This document shows positions 12,095 through 23,784 of a stretch of DNA of 64,000 nucleotides, in pieces. The notes under the pieces were generated by a model. It did not search any database. It had not been told where the DNA came from and saw nothing but the letters and a program-made list of their open reading frames with translations. Source of the DNA: an uncultured Cellvibrionales bacterium (GTDB taxonomy: Bacteria > Pseudomonadota > Gammaproteobacteria > Pseudomonadales > Porticoccaceae); contig CAJXWQ010000001.1 of the NCBI GenBank assembly GCA_913062605.1, positions 183,461-247,460 on the forward strand. The letters are read 5' to 3'. The position numbers and the translations under genes were made by a program. Positions within the stretch are counted from its first letter, which is position 1; each line of letters begins with the position of its first letter.

Positions 12095-13789
12095 CTATTT
12101 TTTTACCGATGCACCTTCAACCTGGCGGGTTATCAACCACTGTTGAATGATGGATAGCCCATTGTTCACGGTCCAGTAAAGGACCAACCCCGCAGGGAAG
12201 AACATAAAGAAGAAAGTGAAAGCAATAGGCATCATCTGCATGACCTTCGCCTGAGTAGGGTCAGGCGGGGTAGGGTTCAGCTTCTGCTGAATAAACATAC
12301 TGGCGCCCATTATCAAGGGAAGCACAAAATAGGGGTCTTTTATCGACAAATCCTGGATCCAAAGAATCCAGGGAGAGTGACGCAACTCAACGCTCTCCAG
12401 CAACACCCAATAAAGCGCAATAAACACCGGCATTTGTACCAGAATAGGCAAACACCCTCCCATGGGGTTCACCTTCTCCTTCTTGTACAGGCTCATGGTT
12501 TCTTGCGACATTTTCTGTTTGTCGTCTCCATACAACTCTTTCAGGCGGGCCATCTCTGGCTGCAGTTTCCGCATGTTTGCCATAGATTTGTAGCTAGTAG
12601 CTGAAAGGCGGAAAAAGGCCGCCTTGATCATCATGGTTAACAGAATAATCGACCAGCCCCAGTTACCAAGAAACTCATGAAGCTGGTAGAGCACCCAAAA
12701 CAATGGTTTTGCAATCCACCAAAGCCAACCATAATCGACCGTTAAATCGAGGTAGGGAGAGATTTTTTCAAGCCGATACTGATCCTTTGGCCCCGCATAA
12801 AAAGCAGCGCGAAGCTCACCCTGCTCACCCGGCTCTACAGTTACCTGTGGAGAGGTAAACCCAAGAACATACAGATCTTGATTACCCAACTTCCGTAAAT
12901 TAAATGTGTTGGTCGTTTTCTGGTCGGGTACCCAGGCGCTAATAAAGTAATGTTGTACCATGGCGAGCCAACCACCGGTCACGGTGTCCTTGAAAGACTC
13001 TTCCTCGATATCTTCGAAGTCCATTTTTTTGTAATTTTCTTCTGTACTGGTCATCGCTGCACCCAAGAAAGGCGCCATTCCCATACTGTTTCCAACTGTG
13101 GGGTTGTGGCTGTCACGCTTTATTTGCCCAAACAACCCTGCTTTCCACGGTTGACTACTCTGGTTATCTACCTGATAAGTCAATCCCACCAAATAGTCTC
13201 CACGGTTAAAATGGAACTGCTTGGTAATCAGGACATTTCCTTGCTGGAGTGTTAGGTCTACCTGTAACGCTTCCTGCCCAGACTCCATCGTGTAATGATC
13301 CGCACTGACTTTAAACAACGGTCTTCCTGCTCTGGTGTCAGTACCATTTATGCCGACCAAACCACTCTGGGCTATATACGTCGTAGTGGCCGTTCGATTA
13401 AGCAAGATGAAAGGGTTGTCTGTTTCACCCAACGCCGTTAGGTGTTTCGGCAGCTCAACCCTCACGATGTCACCACCTAAGGTATCAATCAGTACCGTCA
13501 GCACATCTGTAGAGACTCGAACCAGTCGAGTGTTCGCAGCAGCTACTGGTTCGGCAGCCTGTTCTAGTTGCACCTCTGGGATTATTGGCAGCTCGCCAGC
13601 CAGTACTGATACATTGGTCGTATCAATATCTGGCAATTCAGGGGTTGGCAACTCTGGGGTTACCATTGCTTCAGCAGTGGCAGTATCCACTTTTGGTGTA
13701 TTCGCTTCTTGAAAAGTATTCCATTCCAGAAACAGCATATAAACCACCGCCAGCATGGCAGCAATAAGTAATGAACGTTGCCAATCCAT
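12095..13789 (-). CDS. yidC: membrane protein insertase YidC
   Basis: MDWQRSLLIAAMLAVVYMLFLEWN ... GGCLPILVQMPVFIALYWVLLESVELR. Confidence 0.97.
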   Translation of the reverse strand: MDWQRSLLIAAMLAVVYMLFLEWNTFQEANTPKVDTATAEAMVTPELPTPELPDIDTTNVSVLAGELPIIPEVQLEQAAEPVAAANTRLVRVSTDVLTVLIDTLGGDIVRVELPKHLTALGETDNPFILLNRTATTTYIAQSGLVGINGTDTRAGRPLFKVSADHYTMESGQEALQVDLTLQQGNVLITKQFHFNRGDYLVGLTYQVDNQSSQPWKAGLFGQIKRDSHNPTVGNSMGMAPFLGAAMTSTEENYKKMDFEDIEEESFKDTVTGGWLAMVQHYFISAWVPDQKTTNTFNLRKLGNQDLYVLGFTSPQVTVEPGEQGELRAAFYAGPKDQYRLEKISPYLDLTVDYGWLWWIAKPLFWVLYQLHEFLGNWGWSIILLTMMIKAAFFRLSATSYKSMANMRKLQPEMARLKELYGDDKQKMSQETMSLYKKEKVNPMGGCLPILVQMPVFIALYWVLLESVELRHSPWILWIQDLSIKDPYFVLPLIMGASMFIQQKLNPTPPDPTQAKVMQMMPIAFTFFFMFFPAGLVLYWTVNNGLSIIQQWLITRQVEGASVKK

Positions 13790-13791
13790 AG

Positions 13792-14028
13792 TTATTTCAA
13801 CTCAGTTTTTTGTTTGGGTTGGGGAACCGGGTCATATCCCCCGGCATGATAAGGGTGACATTTTATAAGGCGGCGCAGGGTAAGGTAACCCCCCTTTAAC
13901 ACACCATATTGATCAACAGACTCTTCTGCATAACACGAACAACTAGGATAAAACCGACAATTGTTACCGATGAATGGGCTAACAAATAACTGATACCCTT
14001 TTATACAGACCACCATCAATTTACGCAT
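13792..14028 (-). CDS. yidD: membrane protein insertion efficiency factor YidD
   Basis: KGYQLFVSPFIGNNCRFYPSCSCYAEESV; ORF to 14067 but start MRKLMVV at 14028 preferred. Confidence 0.9.
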   Translation of the reverse strand: MRKLMVVCIKGYQLFVSPFIGNNCRFYPSCSCYAEESVDQYGVLKGGYLTLRRLIKCHPYHAGGYDPVPQPKQKTELK

Positions 14029-14408
14029 GATGGATCCACTTGTAACTTCCGCGATAAGCGCAGCCAAGTCTTTTCCAGTAATTCGGTTTGCTCTTTAGGT
14101 GACAATCTATCCATACCAGGACGGACAAGAAACACAACATCGACCGAATCTAACTGATGTTGAACCAAACGAAAGGTGTCACGCACTACCCGTTTCACAC
14201 GGTTGCGGTTCACTGCGTGTCGAATATGTTTCTTTGCTACCACAAGGCCCAACCGTGGATGAGACAATTGATTGGGTCTGGCTAGCAATAAAAGGTTGGG
14301 GTGGGCAACCTTATAGCGGGTGTCACCAAAAACAGCCTGGTAGGACCGGGCTGTTAGAAGGCGCTTATTTCTGCAAAAAGTTAATTCGGGCATGTTCTGT
14401 TCAGGCAT
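14016..14408 (-). CDS. rnpA: ribonuclease P protein component
   Basis: RLLTARSYQAVFGDTRYKV ... GLVVAKKHIRHAVNRNRVKRVVRDTFR; exact start uncertain. Confidence 0.93.
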   Translation of the reverse strand: MPEQNMPELTFCRNKRLLTARSYQAVFGDTRYKVAHPNLLLLARPNQLSHPRLGLVVAKKHIRHAVNRNRVKRVVRDTFRLVQHQLDSVDVVFLVRPGMDRLSPKEQTELLEKTWLRLSRKLQVDPSCVN

Positions 14409-14463
14409 GCACCTCTGGCACAGTCCTGCCCTAAAAGTCTTACCCTAAAGAATAGGCGAACAA

Positions 14464-14598
14464 TTATGCGGCTAGGCGCTTGCGGCCCTTAGCACGACGA
14501 CGATTGATCACCATACGACCACTTTTAGTGGCCATGCGAGCACGAAAACCGTGTGTACGCTTGCGTTTCAGGACGCTGGGCTGAAATGTTCTTTTCAT
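14464..14598 (-). CDS. rpmH: 50S ribosomal protein L34
   Basis: Own translation: [44 protein letters not shown] (44 aa; too short for supplied ORF track). Confidence 0.97.
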   Translation of the reverse strand: MKRTFQPSVLKRKRTHGFRARMATKSGRMVINRRRAKGRKRLAA

Positions 14599-14699
14599 GT
14601 CTGACTTCCGTTAGCTGACTAATCCCCTTGAGGGGCGGGCGATTTTAAAGAAAAAGTGCGTCTATATCAACGAAAGATCGATCCTTCAGAGAAATAATC

Positions 14700-15120
14700 T
14701 TACTCCCTTTTTATCCACAGGTTTATCTTTAGGGTACAACCACTTATCCACAGCCTTGATTAAGCTGTGGATAATCGCCTGTAGAACTCCCTGGAAAACC
14801 CTTGGACTATTTTGGGGATAACTTGGATTTCTGTATCCCTGTGGGTAACTACCGATTTGCTACACAGCTTAAGAGAGCATTAAAACCAGCTTTAGATCAG
14901 CTTGTGCTGCTGGTTATCATCTTTCTATCTCTTTGATACTAGAGGTTAATTTATGACTACCCACAGAAAACCAGGAGCTTAATAATAATAACAATATTAA
15001 TCTTTATATACTTACCTATATATAAGTAGAAATAACTATTTAATATTAAAAAGGATAAAAAAGGTCTTTTCAGCCTAACAATGATTCTTTAGCGGTTTGC
15101 TTTATAATATCGGCCCATTT
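14700..15120. other. oriC: probable replication origin (oriC): DnaA-box cluster plus AT-rich unwinding region
   Basis: TTATCCACA at 14711-14719 and 14744-14752, inverted TGTGGATAA at 14766-14774, weaker TGGGGATAA 14813-14821 and TGTGGGTAA 14840-14848; very AT-rich tract ~14980-15065. Confidence 0.85.
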
Positions 15121-15146
15121 TTAAAATCTATGATTGGTCTGTTGTT

Positions 15147-17045
15147 ATGCATTACCCAAATAGCTTCGATGTGATAGTCATTGGTGGCGGCCATGCCGGT
15201 ACAGAAGCCAGTTTAGCTGCTGCGCGTATGGGGTGCCGCACGCTACTGTTGACGCATAATATTGAAACACTGGGGCAAATGTCTTGTAACCCGGCGATTG
15301 GCGGAATTGGTAAAAGCCACTTAGTGAAAGAGGTCGATGCTCTGGGTGGTGTTATGGCCCATGCAGCGGATAAAGGCGGGATACAATTTCGGGTTTTGAA
15401 TTCACGGAAGGGACCCGCGGTTAGGGCAACGCGAGCTCAGGCAGACCGAGTGCTGTATAAGAACACTGTACGCCAAATACTGGAAAATCAGCCTAACCTA
15501 TCCATTTTTCAGCAGGCGGTGGATGATCTGATTATCGAAGGCCACCGTGTTACCGGTGTTGTTACCCAGATGGGGTTACGTTTTTCAGGAAAGGCGGTGG
15601 TGTTAACGGCGGGAACCTTTCTGGGTGGAAAGATCCATATTGGTTTGGAAAATCATGCTGGAGGCCGAGCGGGCGACCCACCATCAATTGGTTTAGCGAA
15701 TCGATTGCGAGCGTTACCATTGCGTGTGGATCGCCTGAAAACGGGCACACCGCCCCGTATTGATGCCCGTAGTGTCAATTTTGAGGGGCTGCAACCCCAG
15801 TGGGGAGATAAGCCTGAACCAGTAATGTCCTATCTGGGGAGTGTGTCGGAACATCCGGAGCAAGTCTGCTGCCATATCACCCACACCAATGAGAAGACAC
15901 ATGAAATTATTCGTGGAGGGATGGATCGTTCTCCCATGTATACCGGTGTGATTGAAGGGGTGGGCCCCCGCTATTGCCCGTCTATAGAGGATAAAGTAGT
16001 CCGCTTTGCGGATAAGGATAACCATCAGATCTTTATTGAACCGGAGGGGCTTACTACTCACGAGCTCTACCCTAATGGAATATCCACAAGCCTGCCTTTT
16101 GATGTGCAGATGCAGTTAGTGCGCTCCATTAAGGGGTTTGAGAATGCTCATATCACCCGCCCCGGTTATGCCATCGAGTATGATTATTTTAATCCTCAGG
16201 ATTTGAAGTATTCCCTGGAAACCAAGAGTATGGGCGGCCTGTTCTTTGCTGGCCAGATTAATGGTACGACGGGTTACGAAGAAGCCGCAGCGCAAGGGCT
16301 GCTCGCAGGTGCTAATGCCGCATTACTGGTGCAAGATAAGGAGGCATGGTGTCCCCGCCGCGATGAAGCCTATATTGGGGTTTTGGTCGACGACCTGATC
16401 ACAATGGGCACCCAGGAGCCTTATCGGATGTTTACCAGTCGGGCGGAGTATCGGTTATTACTTCGTCAGGATAATGCTGATCAGCGATTGACGGAGAAGG
16501 GCCGGGAGTTGGGATTGGTGGATGATCATCAATGGAAAGCTTTTAGCGAAAAGCGTGAAGCGGTAGAGCAAGAACAGCAGCGCCTTAGGGGTTGTTGGAT
16601 TCAGCCGATGTCTGATCAGGCGAAAATCGTAGAACAAAAAACAGGGTCTGCCCCAGGAAGAGAATACAGTTTACTTGATCTGCTTAAGCGGCCTGAGTTG
16701 GGGTATAGCGATATTGTTGAGCTTGATGCGGTGAATGGAGTGGTTGCGGGGGTGGCTGAAGATGTGGCCGAGCAGGTAGAAATAGATGCCAAGTATGCGG
16801 GCTATATAGATCGTCAGCAGGATGAAATTGACAAAATGCGCCGTCAGGAAAAAACCGCTATACCGGTGGACTTTGACTATGACGTGGTTAATGGCTTGTC
16901 TAATGAGGTCAAACAAAAACTAAAAGAAGCGAGGCCGGAAACATTAGCTAGGGCATCTCGTATACCTGGTATTACCCCTGCAGCCCTGTCTTTGCTATTA
17001 GTCTATTTGAAGAAAAAATCCATGACAGCAAAGAAAATAGCCTAA
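15147..17045 (+). CDS. mnmG: tRNA uridine-5-carboxymethylaminomethyl modification enzyme MnmG (GidA)
   Basis: [56 protein letters not shown]. Confidence 0.98.
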   Translation: MHYPNSFDVIVIGGGHAGTEASLAAARMGCRTLLLTHNIETLGQMSCNPAIGGIGKSHLVKEVDALGGVMAHAADKGGIQFRVLNSRKGPAVRATRAQADRVLYKNTVRQILENQPNLSIFQQAVDDLIIEGHRVTGVVTQMGLRFSGKAVVLTAGTFLGGKIHIGLENHAGGRAGDPPSIGLANRLRALPLRVDRLKTGTPPRIDARSVNFEGLQPQWGDKPEPVMSYLGSVSEHPEQVCCHITHTNEKTHEIIRGGMDRSPMYTGVIEGVGPRYCPSIEDKVVRFADKDNHQIFIEPEGLTTHELYPNGISTSLPFDVQMQLVRSIKGFENAHITRPGYAIEYDYFNPQDLKYSLETKSMGGLFFAGQINGTTGYEEAAAQGLLAGANAALLVQDKEAWCPRRDEAYIGVLVDDLITMGTQEPYRMFTSRAEYRLLLRQDNADQRLTEKGRELGLVDDHQWKAFSEKREAVEQEQQRLRGCWIQPMSDQAKIVEQKTGSAPGREYSLLDLLKRPELGYSDIVELDAVNGVVAGVAEDVAEQVEIDAKYAGYIDRQQDEIDKMRRQEKTAIPVDFDYDVVNGLSNEVKQKLKEARPETLARASRIPGITPAALSLLLVYLKKKSMTAKKIA

Positions 17046-17693
17046 GTGGTGAGGCAAAAGCTCGTAAGCAAAGACCACGAACTCATATTACGTGAGGGAT
17101 TACAGCAACTTTCATTGGTGCTATCAGACCGCCAAGTTAGTCAGCTGCTGGATTACTTGGAGTTGCTTGAAAAGTGGAATGGCGCTTACAACCTCACCTC
17201 AATTCGTGAGCCGGAGCAAATGCTTCGATTGCATCTGCTCGACAGTCTCAGTATTGCACCCTTGGTGAAAGGAGAACGAATCATCGATGTGGGTACTGGG
17301 CCCGGGTTGCCGGGAATCCCTCTGGCAATCATCTATCCGGAACGTCAGTTCACTCTGCTAGACAGCAATGGTAAAAAAACCCGCTTTCTATTTCAGGTGC
17401 GAACCCAGCTAGGGCTCAATAATGTCACCGAGAACCAAAGTCGGGTTGAAGCTTATCAGCCCACAAGACTATTTGATGGTGTGACCAGCAGAGCATTTAC
17501 TAGCCTGAAGGACATGGTGGAAAAATGCGCCCATTTAATTGGAGAGAATGGGCGTTTTTATGCCATGAAAGGGCAATATCCAGTGAAGGAGTTGAGTGCT
17601 TTGCCAAAACACTATAATGTCGTTGCCTCGCACCAGCTTCAGGTGCCTGGTGTCGATGGCGAGCGACACTTGATCGAAATCGCACCCAGTTGA
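17046..17693 (+). CDS. rsmG: 16S rRNA (guanine527-N7)-methyltransferase RsmG
   Basis: WNGAYNLTSIREPEQML...IIDVGTGPGLPGIPLAI; GTG start. Confidence 0.95.
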   Translation: MVRQKLVSKDHELILREGLQQLSLVLSDRQVSQLLDYLELLEKWNGAYNLTSIREPEQMLRLHLLDSLSIAPLVKGERIIDVGTGPGLPGIPLAIIYPERQFTLLDSNGKKTRFLFQVRTQLGLNNVTENQSRVEAYQPTRLFDGVTSRAFTSLKDMVEKCAHLIGENGRFYAMKGQYPVKELSALPKHYNVVASHQLQVPGVDGERHLIEIAPS

Positions 17694-17703
17694 GGAAACC
17701 ATA

Positions 17704-18501
17704 TTGAGCAAGATATTTGCCATTGCCAACCAAAAAGGCGGTGTGGGAAAAACGACGACCAGCGTTAATCTTGCTGCATCGCTGGCCAGCTATGGTAAGC
17801 GAATTCTACTGGTGGACATGGACCCTCAGGGAAATGCAACCATGGGGTGCGGGGTCAATAAAAATAGCCAGAAAACTACGATATTGGATGTCTTGATCGG
17901 AGCGTCGACCACAGAAGAAGCCATGCAACGTTGTGAATCCGGCCATTTTGATGTGTTACCGGCTAATGGTGATCTGACGGCAGCTGAGGTTGAGTTGCTT
18001 CAGGTTAAGAATAAAGAAAGTCGATTGCGACATGCCCTCTCCAGGGTAAAAAACCGCTATGACTACATCATTATCGACTGCCCTCCTTCCCTGAGCATGC
18101 TGACACTCAATTCTTTGGTGGCTTGTGATGGGGTAATTGTTCCAATGCAATGTGAATACTATGCGCTGGAAGGGTTGTCGGCACTGCACGATACTATTCG
18201 AAAAATAGGTCAGTTTCTTAACCCAAAATTACAATTGGAAGGCATCCTTCGCACGATGTATGACCCCCGTAACAGTCTTACCAATGAGGTGACCGCCCAA
18301 CTGAGAAGCCATTTTGGTGATAAGGTTTACCGTATTGCTATTCCCCGCAATGTTCGCCTTGCTGAAGCGCCCAGCTATGGTCAGCCTGCGCTAGCCTACG
18401 ACAAGAATTCAAAGGGTGCGCTTGCCTACCTTGGGTTGGCCGGTGAAATTATTCGTCGAGCCAAGGCGGTTGTCAGAGTACCGGCAGAAACAACAGGTTA
18501 A
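17704..18501 (+). CDS. parA: chromosome partitioning ATPase ParA (Soj)
   Basis: KIFAIANQKGGVGKTTTSVNLAASLA deviant Walker A; TTG start. Confidence 0.97.
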   Translation: MSKIFAIANQKGGVGKTTTSVNLAASLASYGKRILLVDMDPQGNATMGCGVNKNSQKTTILDVLIGASTTEEAMQRCESGHFDVLPANGDLTAAEVELLQVKNKESRLRHALSRVKNRYDYIIIDCPPSLSMLTLNSLVACDGVIVPMQCEYYALEGLSALHDTIRKIGQFLNPKLQLEGILRTMYDPRNSLTNEVTAQLRSHFGDKVYRIAIPRNVRLAEAPSYGQPALAYDKNSKGALAYLGLAGEIIRRAKAVVRVPAETTG

Positions 18502-18504
18502 GTT

Positions 18505-19380
18505 ATGGTGAAGAGAAAAGGTTTGGGCCGCGGTCTTGATGCCCTTTTGGGTATGGGGGGCGAAACGAACACCGTAGAAGAGCGCGTGGTTATTCAGCGG
18601 GATACCCTGAATGAGTTGCCCGTTGAGTTTATGTCCAGGGGCAAATACCAGCCACGCAGGGATATGCATCCGGAGGCATTAGAAGATCTAGCCAATTCTA
18701 TCCGGGCTCAAGGGGTCATGCAGCCAATCGTTGTCCGTCCAATTGGTATTGATAGCTATGAAATTATTGCGGGTGAGCGTCGGTGGAGAGCAGCCCAACT
18801 AGCGGGGCTAGAGACAATACCTGCACTGATTAGAGATGTACCTGATGAGTCAGCCGTCGCTATGGCGCTGATTGAAAATATTCAGCGGGAAGATCTCAAT
18901 GCGATAGAAGAGGCGCAAGCATTAGTTCGCCTACAGCAGGAATTTGGTCTTACTCAACAGCAGGTGGGGGATGCCGTAGGCAAACCGCGTAGCACAGTAA
19001 CCAACCTGATGCGCCTGATGACCCTTGAGCAAGAGGTGCAAAAACTGTTGGAGCATGGTGACCTAGAGATGGGTCACGCCCGAGCGTTGCTGGGCCTAGG
19101 GGGACATAGGCAAATTGAGGCGGCAAGGACCACTGTTGTCAAAGGCATGACAGTGAGACAAACAGAAGCACTGGTGCGACGGTTGCAACAACAGCAAGAA
19201 AAGCCTGAGCAAGCCTCAATACATCGAGTTGACCCGGATACTAAACGTCTGCAGGATGATCTATCTGATCAGGTTGGGGTGCCAGTATTGATACAGCATA
19301 ACGCCAAGGGAAAGGGTAAGCTGGTTCTCAAATATAACAGCTTGGATGAACTGGACGGCATATTGAGCCATATCAAGTAA
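18505..19380 (+). CDS. parB: chromosome partitioning protein ParB (Spo0J)
   Basis: KRKGLGRGLDALLG; IAGERRWRAAQLAGL; IENIQREDLNAIEEA. Confidence 0.97.
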   Translation: MVKRKGLGRGLDALLGMGGETNTVEERVVIQRDTLNELPVEFMSRGKYQPRRDMHPEALEDLANSIRAQGVMQPIVVRPIGIDSYEIIAGERRWRAAQLAGLETIPALIRDVPDESAVAMALIENIQREDLNAIEEAQALVRLQQEFGLTQQQVGDAVGKPRSTVTNLMRLMTLEQEVQKLLEHGDLEMGHARALLGLGGHRQIEAARTTVVKGMTVRQTEALVRRLQQQQEKPEQASIHRVDPDTKRLQDDLSDQVGVPVLIQHNAKGKGKLVLKYNSLDELDGILSHIK

Positions 19381-19551
19381 TAGCAGACTATAACTCTAAT
19401 AAATTATCGTTATTATCCGTTTTGCTGTTTTATCCAGCCACTTACATCAAAGTTTTGTTGAATCTACTTGTGGGACTCCCTATAATTGCCGCCCGTTTGA
19501 GCTGGCGCTAGGCGTTGGTTTGAGCATATTGTGCGGAAGGGGGGGTGGCAA

Positions 19552-19929
19552 ATGAAAGCTACCATTAAGGCTCCACCGGTAGGTCGGATAGCAATTACTC
19601 AGTTGATCATTTTAGTGATCATGGTAGTTGCCATATCGCCGGTAGATGCAACCGCAGCTTATTCCATACTGATTGGTGGAGTGATACAGATAGGCCCTCA
19701 TGCCTATTTCACACGACTAGCCTTTCGGTATTTAGGAGCTAGGCAGGCCCCAGAAATACTTCGCGCCATACATAAAGGGGAAACGGGCAAGTTATTGCTC
19801 ACCGCGGTGTTGTTTGCACTGGCTTTTAGTTTTATAGAGCCGCTTCATCTACCCGGCCTGTTTCTTAGTTATGGCGCCATGATTATTGTGCAGTGGTTTT
19901 GTGCCGTGAAGGTGCTAAACCACCGATAA
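19552..19929 (+). CDS. atpI: ATP synthase protein I
   Basis: Four-TM small protein directly upstream of atpB; ORF can start at GTG 19531 but ATG 19552 preferred. Confidence 0.85.
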   Translation: MKATIKAPPVGRIAITQLIILVIMVVAISPVDATAAYSILIGGVIQIGPHAYFTRLAFRYLGARQAPEILRAIHKGETGKLLLTAVLFALAFSFIEPLHLPGLFLSYGAMIIVQWFCAVKVLNHR

Positions 19930-19949
19930 ACTAGACCTTGCTGGTTTGA

Positions 19950-20822
<873 letters not shown>

Positions 20823-20877
20823 TTTTTTAAAACACTAGTACTTTTTTAAACCATTAGTACTTTTTAAACATAGTTAC
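20823..20877 (+). repeat. 19-bp T-rich tandem repeats (2 full + 1 degenerate copy) in atpB-atpE spacer
   Basis: ttttttaaaacactagtac / ttttttaaaccattagtac / tttttaaacatagttac. Confidence 0.85.
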
Positions 20878-20893
20878 TTACTTTCGTTATTAG

Positions 20894-21142
<249 letters not shown>

Positions 21143-21191
21143 GTTTGACATCCCGATTCTTAACTATTAACTCCAAGAACGAGGTGTTGGC

Positions 21192-21662
21192 GTGAATATT
21201 AACCTGACCCTGATCGGACAGCTGATCTCTTTTCTGTTCTTTATCTGGTTCTGCAAGAAGTTTGTTTGGACCGCGCTCATCGGTGCGATGGAAGAACGTC
21301 AAAGCAAGATTGCCGATGGTCTAGATGCCGCAGATCGCGCTTCACGTGATCTGGAACTGGCGCAAGAGAAAGCGCTGGAACGGCTTAAAGAAGCCAAACA
21401 GGAAGCAGCAGCAGTGATTGAGCAAGCAAACAAGCGAGCCAATCAAATTGTTGATGAAGCCAAAGATTTGGCTCGAGCTGAAGGCGATCGTTTAAAAGTG
21501 GCTGCCCAGGCAGAAATCGAGCAGGAAATTAACCGTGCTAAAGAAGAGCTACGTGGCAAAGTAGCCACTCTAGCCTTAGCTGGTGCGGAAAAAGTCCTGC
21601 AGGCAAACATCGACGAAAGCGTTAATCGCAAGTTGGTCGATAATCTGGCAGCGCAGCTGTAA
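21192..21662 (+). CDS. atpF: F0F1 ATP synthase subunit B
   Basis: [40 protein letters not shown] start. Confidence 0.97.
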   Translation: MNINLTLIGQLISFLFFIWFCKKFVWTALIGAMEERQSKIADGLDAADRASRDLELAQEKALERLKEAKQEAAAVIEQANKRANQIVDEAKDLARAEGDRLKVAAQAEIEQEINRAKEELRGKVATLALAGAEKVLQANIDESVNRKLVDNLAAQL

Positions 21663-21674
21663 TCGAGGTTTGAT

Positions 21675-22211
21675 ATGGCTGAATTGAGCACTTTAGCTCG
21701 GCCCTATGCGAAAGCGGCGTTTCAATACGCAGCAGACGCAAGTGATCTTCAAGGCTGGTCAGACAGCCTTGCAGTTGCTGCGGCCGTAGCAGCGCAAGAT
21801 GTAGTAGTGAAACTGCTGAGTTCGCCAAGCTATACAGCGACTCAACAGGCAGAAAAAACCATAGAAGTTTGTGGCGATGCTTTAAATGAGAAAAGCCGCA
21901 GCTTTGTTCAGGTTTTGGCAGAAAATCGTCGCCTGCAACTACTGCCACAGATTTATCAACAGTTTGAAGTGTTGAAGGCCAACCGCGAAAAAACCGTAGA
22001 GGTTAGCGTGGTGTCTGCCAGTGAAATCAGCACGGAACAACAAGAAAAGCTGGCTAGTGCGCTCAGTTCTAAACTTGAGCGTCAGGTCAACATGCAGGTG
22101 TCGGTAGATGACAGCCTGATTGGTGGCGTAGTCGTTCGCGCAGGAGATACCGTTATTGACGGCTCCATTCGCGGACGCTTGGCCAAACTAGCCGAAGTAT
22201 TAAATTCATAG
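21675..22211 (+). CDS. atpH: F0F1 ATP synthase subunit delta
   Basis: MAELSTLARPYAKAAF... GGVVVRAGDTVIDGSIRGRL. Confidence 0.97.
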   Translation: MAELSTLARPYAKAAFQYAADASDLQGWSDSLAVAAAVAAQDVVVKLLSSPSYTATQQAEKTIEVCGDALNEKSRSFVQVLAENRRLQLLPQIYQQFEVLKANREKTVEVSVVSASEISTEQQEKLASALSSKLERQVNMQVSVDDSLIGGVVVRAGDTVIDGSIRGRLAKLAEVLNS

Positions 22212-22229
22212 GATTGAGGACCAGAGCAA

Positions 22230-23774
22230 ATGCAGCAACTGAATCCATCCGAAATCAGTGAGATCATCAAGCAGCGAATTGATAGCCTTGATGTTTCTTC
22301 TGAAGCGCAGAACGAAGGCACTATTGTATCCGTATCAGACGGTATCATTCGTATCCACGGCTTAGCCGATGTGATGTACGGTGAAATGATCGAGTTTGAT
22401 GGCGGTGTCTATGGTATGGCCCTTAACTTGGAGCGTGACTCCGTTGGTGCGGTAATCCTTGGCGATTACCAGTCTCTGGCTGAAGGCCAGAAAGCACGTT
22501 GCACCGGCCGCATCCTTGAAGTGCCAGTAGGCCCAGAACTGGAAGGTCGGGTAGTTAACGCTTTGGGTGACCCCATTGACGGTAAGGGCCCGATAAATGC
22601 CAAACTAACCGATGCAATTGAAAAAGTTGCTCCTGGTGTAATTGCTCGTCAATCTGTTGATCAGCCGGTGCAAATTGGTTTGAAGGCAATTGATGCAATG
22701 GTTCCAATTGGTCGTGGTCAGCGCGAGTTGATCATTGGTGACCGTCAGATTGGTAAAACAGCCGTTGCCGTTGATGCCATCATTAACCAGAAAGGTTCTG
22801 GCATTAAGTGTATCTATGTGGCAATTGGTCAGAAGGCTTCTTCTATTGCTGCGGTTGTACGCAAGCTAGAAGAGCACGGTGCCATGGAGCACACCATTAT
22901 TGTTGCAGCAACAGCCTCTGATCCGGCAGCCATGCAGTTCTTAGCCCCTTTTGGTGGTTGTACCATGGGCGAGTACTACCGGGATCGCGGTCAAGATGCT
23001 CTGATTATTTATGATGACTTGACCAAGCAAGCTTGGGCTTATCGTCAGATTTCTTTGTTATTGCGTCGTCCACCAGGCCGTGAAGCATATCCTGGTGATG
23101 TGTTCTATTTGCACTCCCGCTTGTTGGAGCGCGCAGCACGTGTAAACGCAAATTACGTTGAAAACTTCACCAACGGTGAAGTAAAAGGCCAAACGGGTTC
23201 ACTAACAGCGTTGCCTATTATTGAAACTCAGGCTGGTGACGTATCTGCATTCGTACCAACCAACGTAATCTCTATTACGGATGGTCAGATCTTCCTTGAA
23301 GCGGACATGTTTAACGCAGGTATTCGTCCAGCAATGAACGCCGGTGTTTCCGTATCTCGGGTTGGTGGTGCTGCACAAACCAAGATTGTTAAAAAGCTGT
23401 CCGGTGGTATTCGTACCGCACTGGCACAGTATCGTGAGTTGGCGGCATTCTCCCAGTTTGCATCTGACCTTGATGATGCCACTAAGGCCCAGTTGGACCA
23501 CGGTGAGCGCGTTACAGAGCTGATGAAACAGAAGCAGTATGCACCACAAAGTATTGCTGAGATGGGCCTGATGATTTACGCCGCAGATAATGGCTATTTG
23601 CAAGAAGTTGCCGTGAATAAGGTTGGTGACTTTGAGGCAGCCCTGCTCTCATACATGAAAGCTGAGCACGGAGACCTGTTAGATCAGGTTAACCAGAGCG
23701 GTGACTGGAACAACGACATTGAAGCCAGTTACAAGGCGGCGCTGGAAAAATTTGTCAGCACCCAGACTTGGTAA
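22230..23774 (+). CDS. atpA: F0F1 ATP synthase subunit alpha
   Basis: [17 protein letters not shown]...[13 protein letters not shown]. Confidence 0.98.
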   Translation: MQQLNPSEISEIIKQRIDSLDVSSEAQNEGTIVSVSDGIIRIHGLADVMYGEMIEFDGGVYGMALNLERDSVGAVILGDYQSLAEGQKARCTGRILEVPVGPELEGRVVNALGDPIDGKGPINAKLTDAIEKVAPGVIARQSVDQPVQIGLKAIDAMVPIGRGQRELIIGDRQIGKTAVAVDAIINQKGSGIKCIYVAIGQKASSIAAVVRKLEEHGAMEHTIIVAATASDPAAMQFLAPFGGCTMGEYYRDRGQDALIIYDDLTKQAWAYRQISLLLRRPPGREAYPGDVFYLHSRLLERAARVNANYVENFTNGEVKGQTGSLTALPIIETQAGDVSAFVPTNVISITDGQIFLEADMFNAGIRPAMNAGVSVSRVGGAAQTKIVKKLSGGIRTALAQYRELAAFSQFASDLDDATKAQLDHGERVTELMKQKQYAPQSIAEMGLMIYAADNGYLQEVAVNKVGDFEAALLSYMKAEHGDLLDQVNQSGDWNNDIEASYKAALEKFVSTQTW

Positions 23775-23784
23775 AACTTGTTAA

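Noticed and set aside
14099-14434. 111 aa plus-strand ORF opposite rnpA
   Set aside because: Shadow ORF of rnpA
21341-21360. ttcacgtgat in atpF and acacgtgatc in atpD as further parS sites
   Set aside because: Only the CACGTG core is shared; flanking palindrome arms do not match parS
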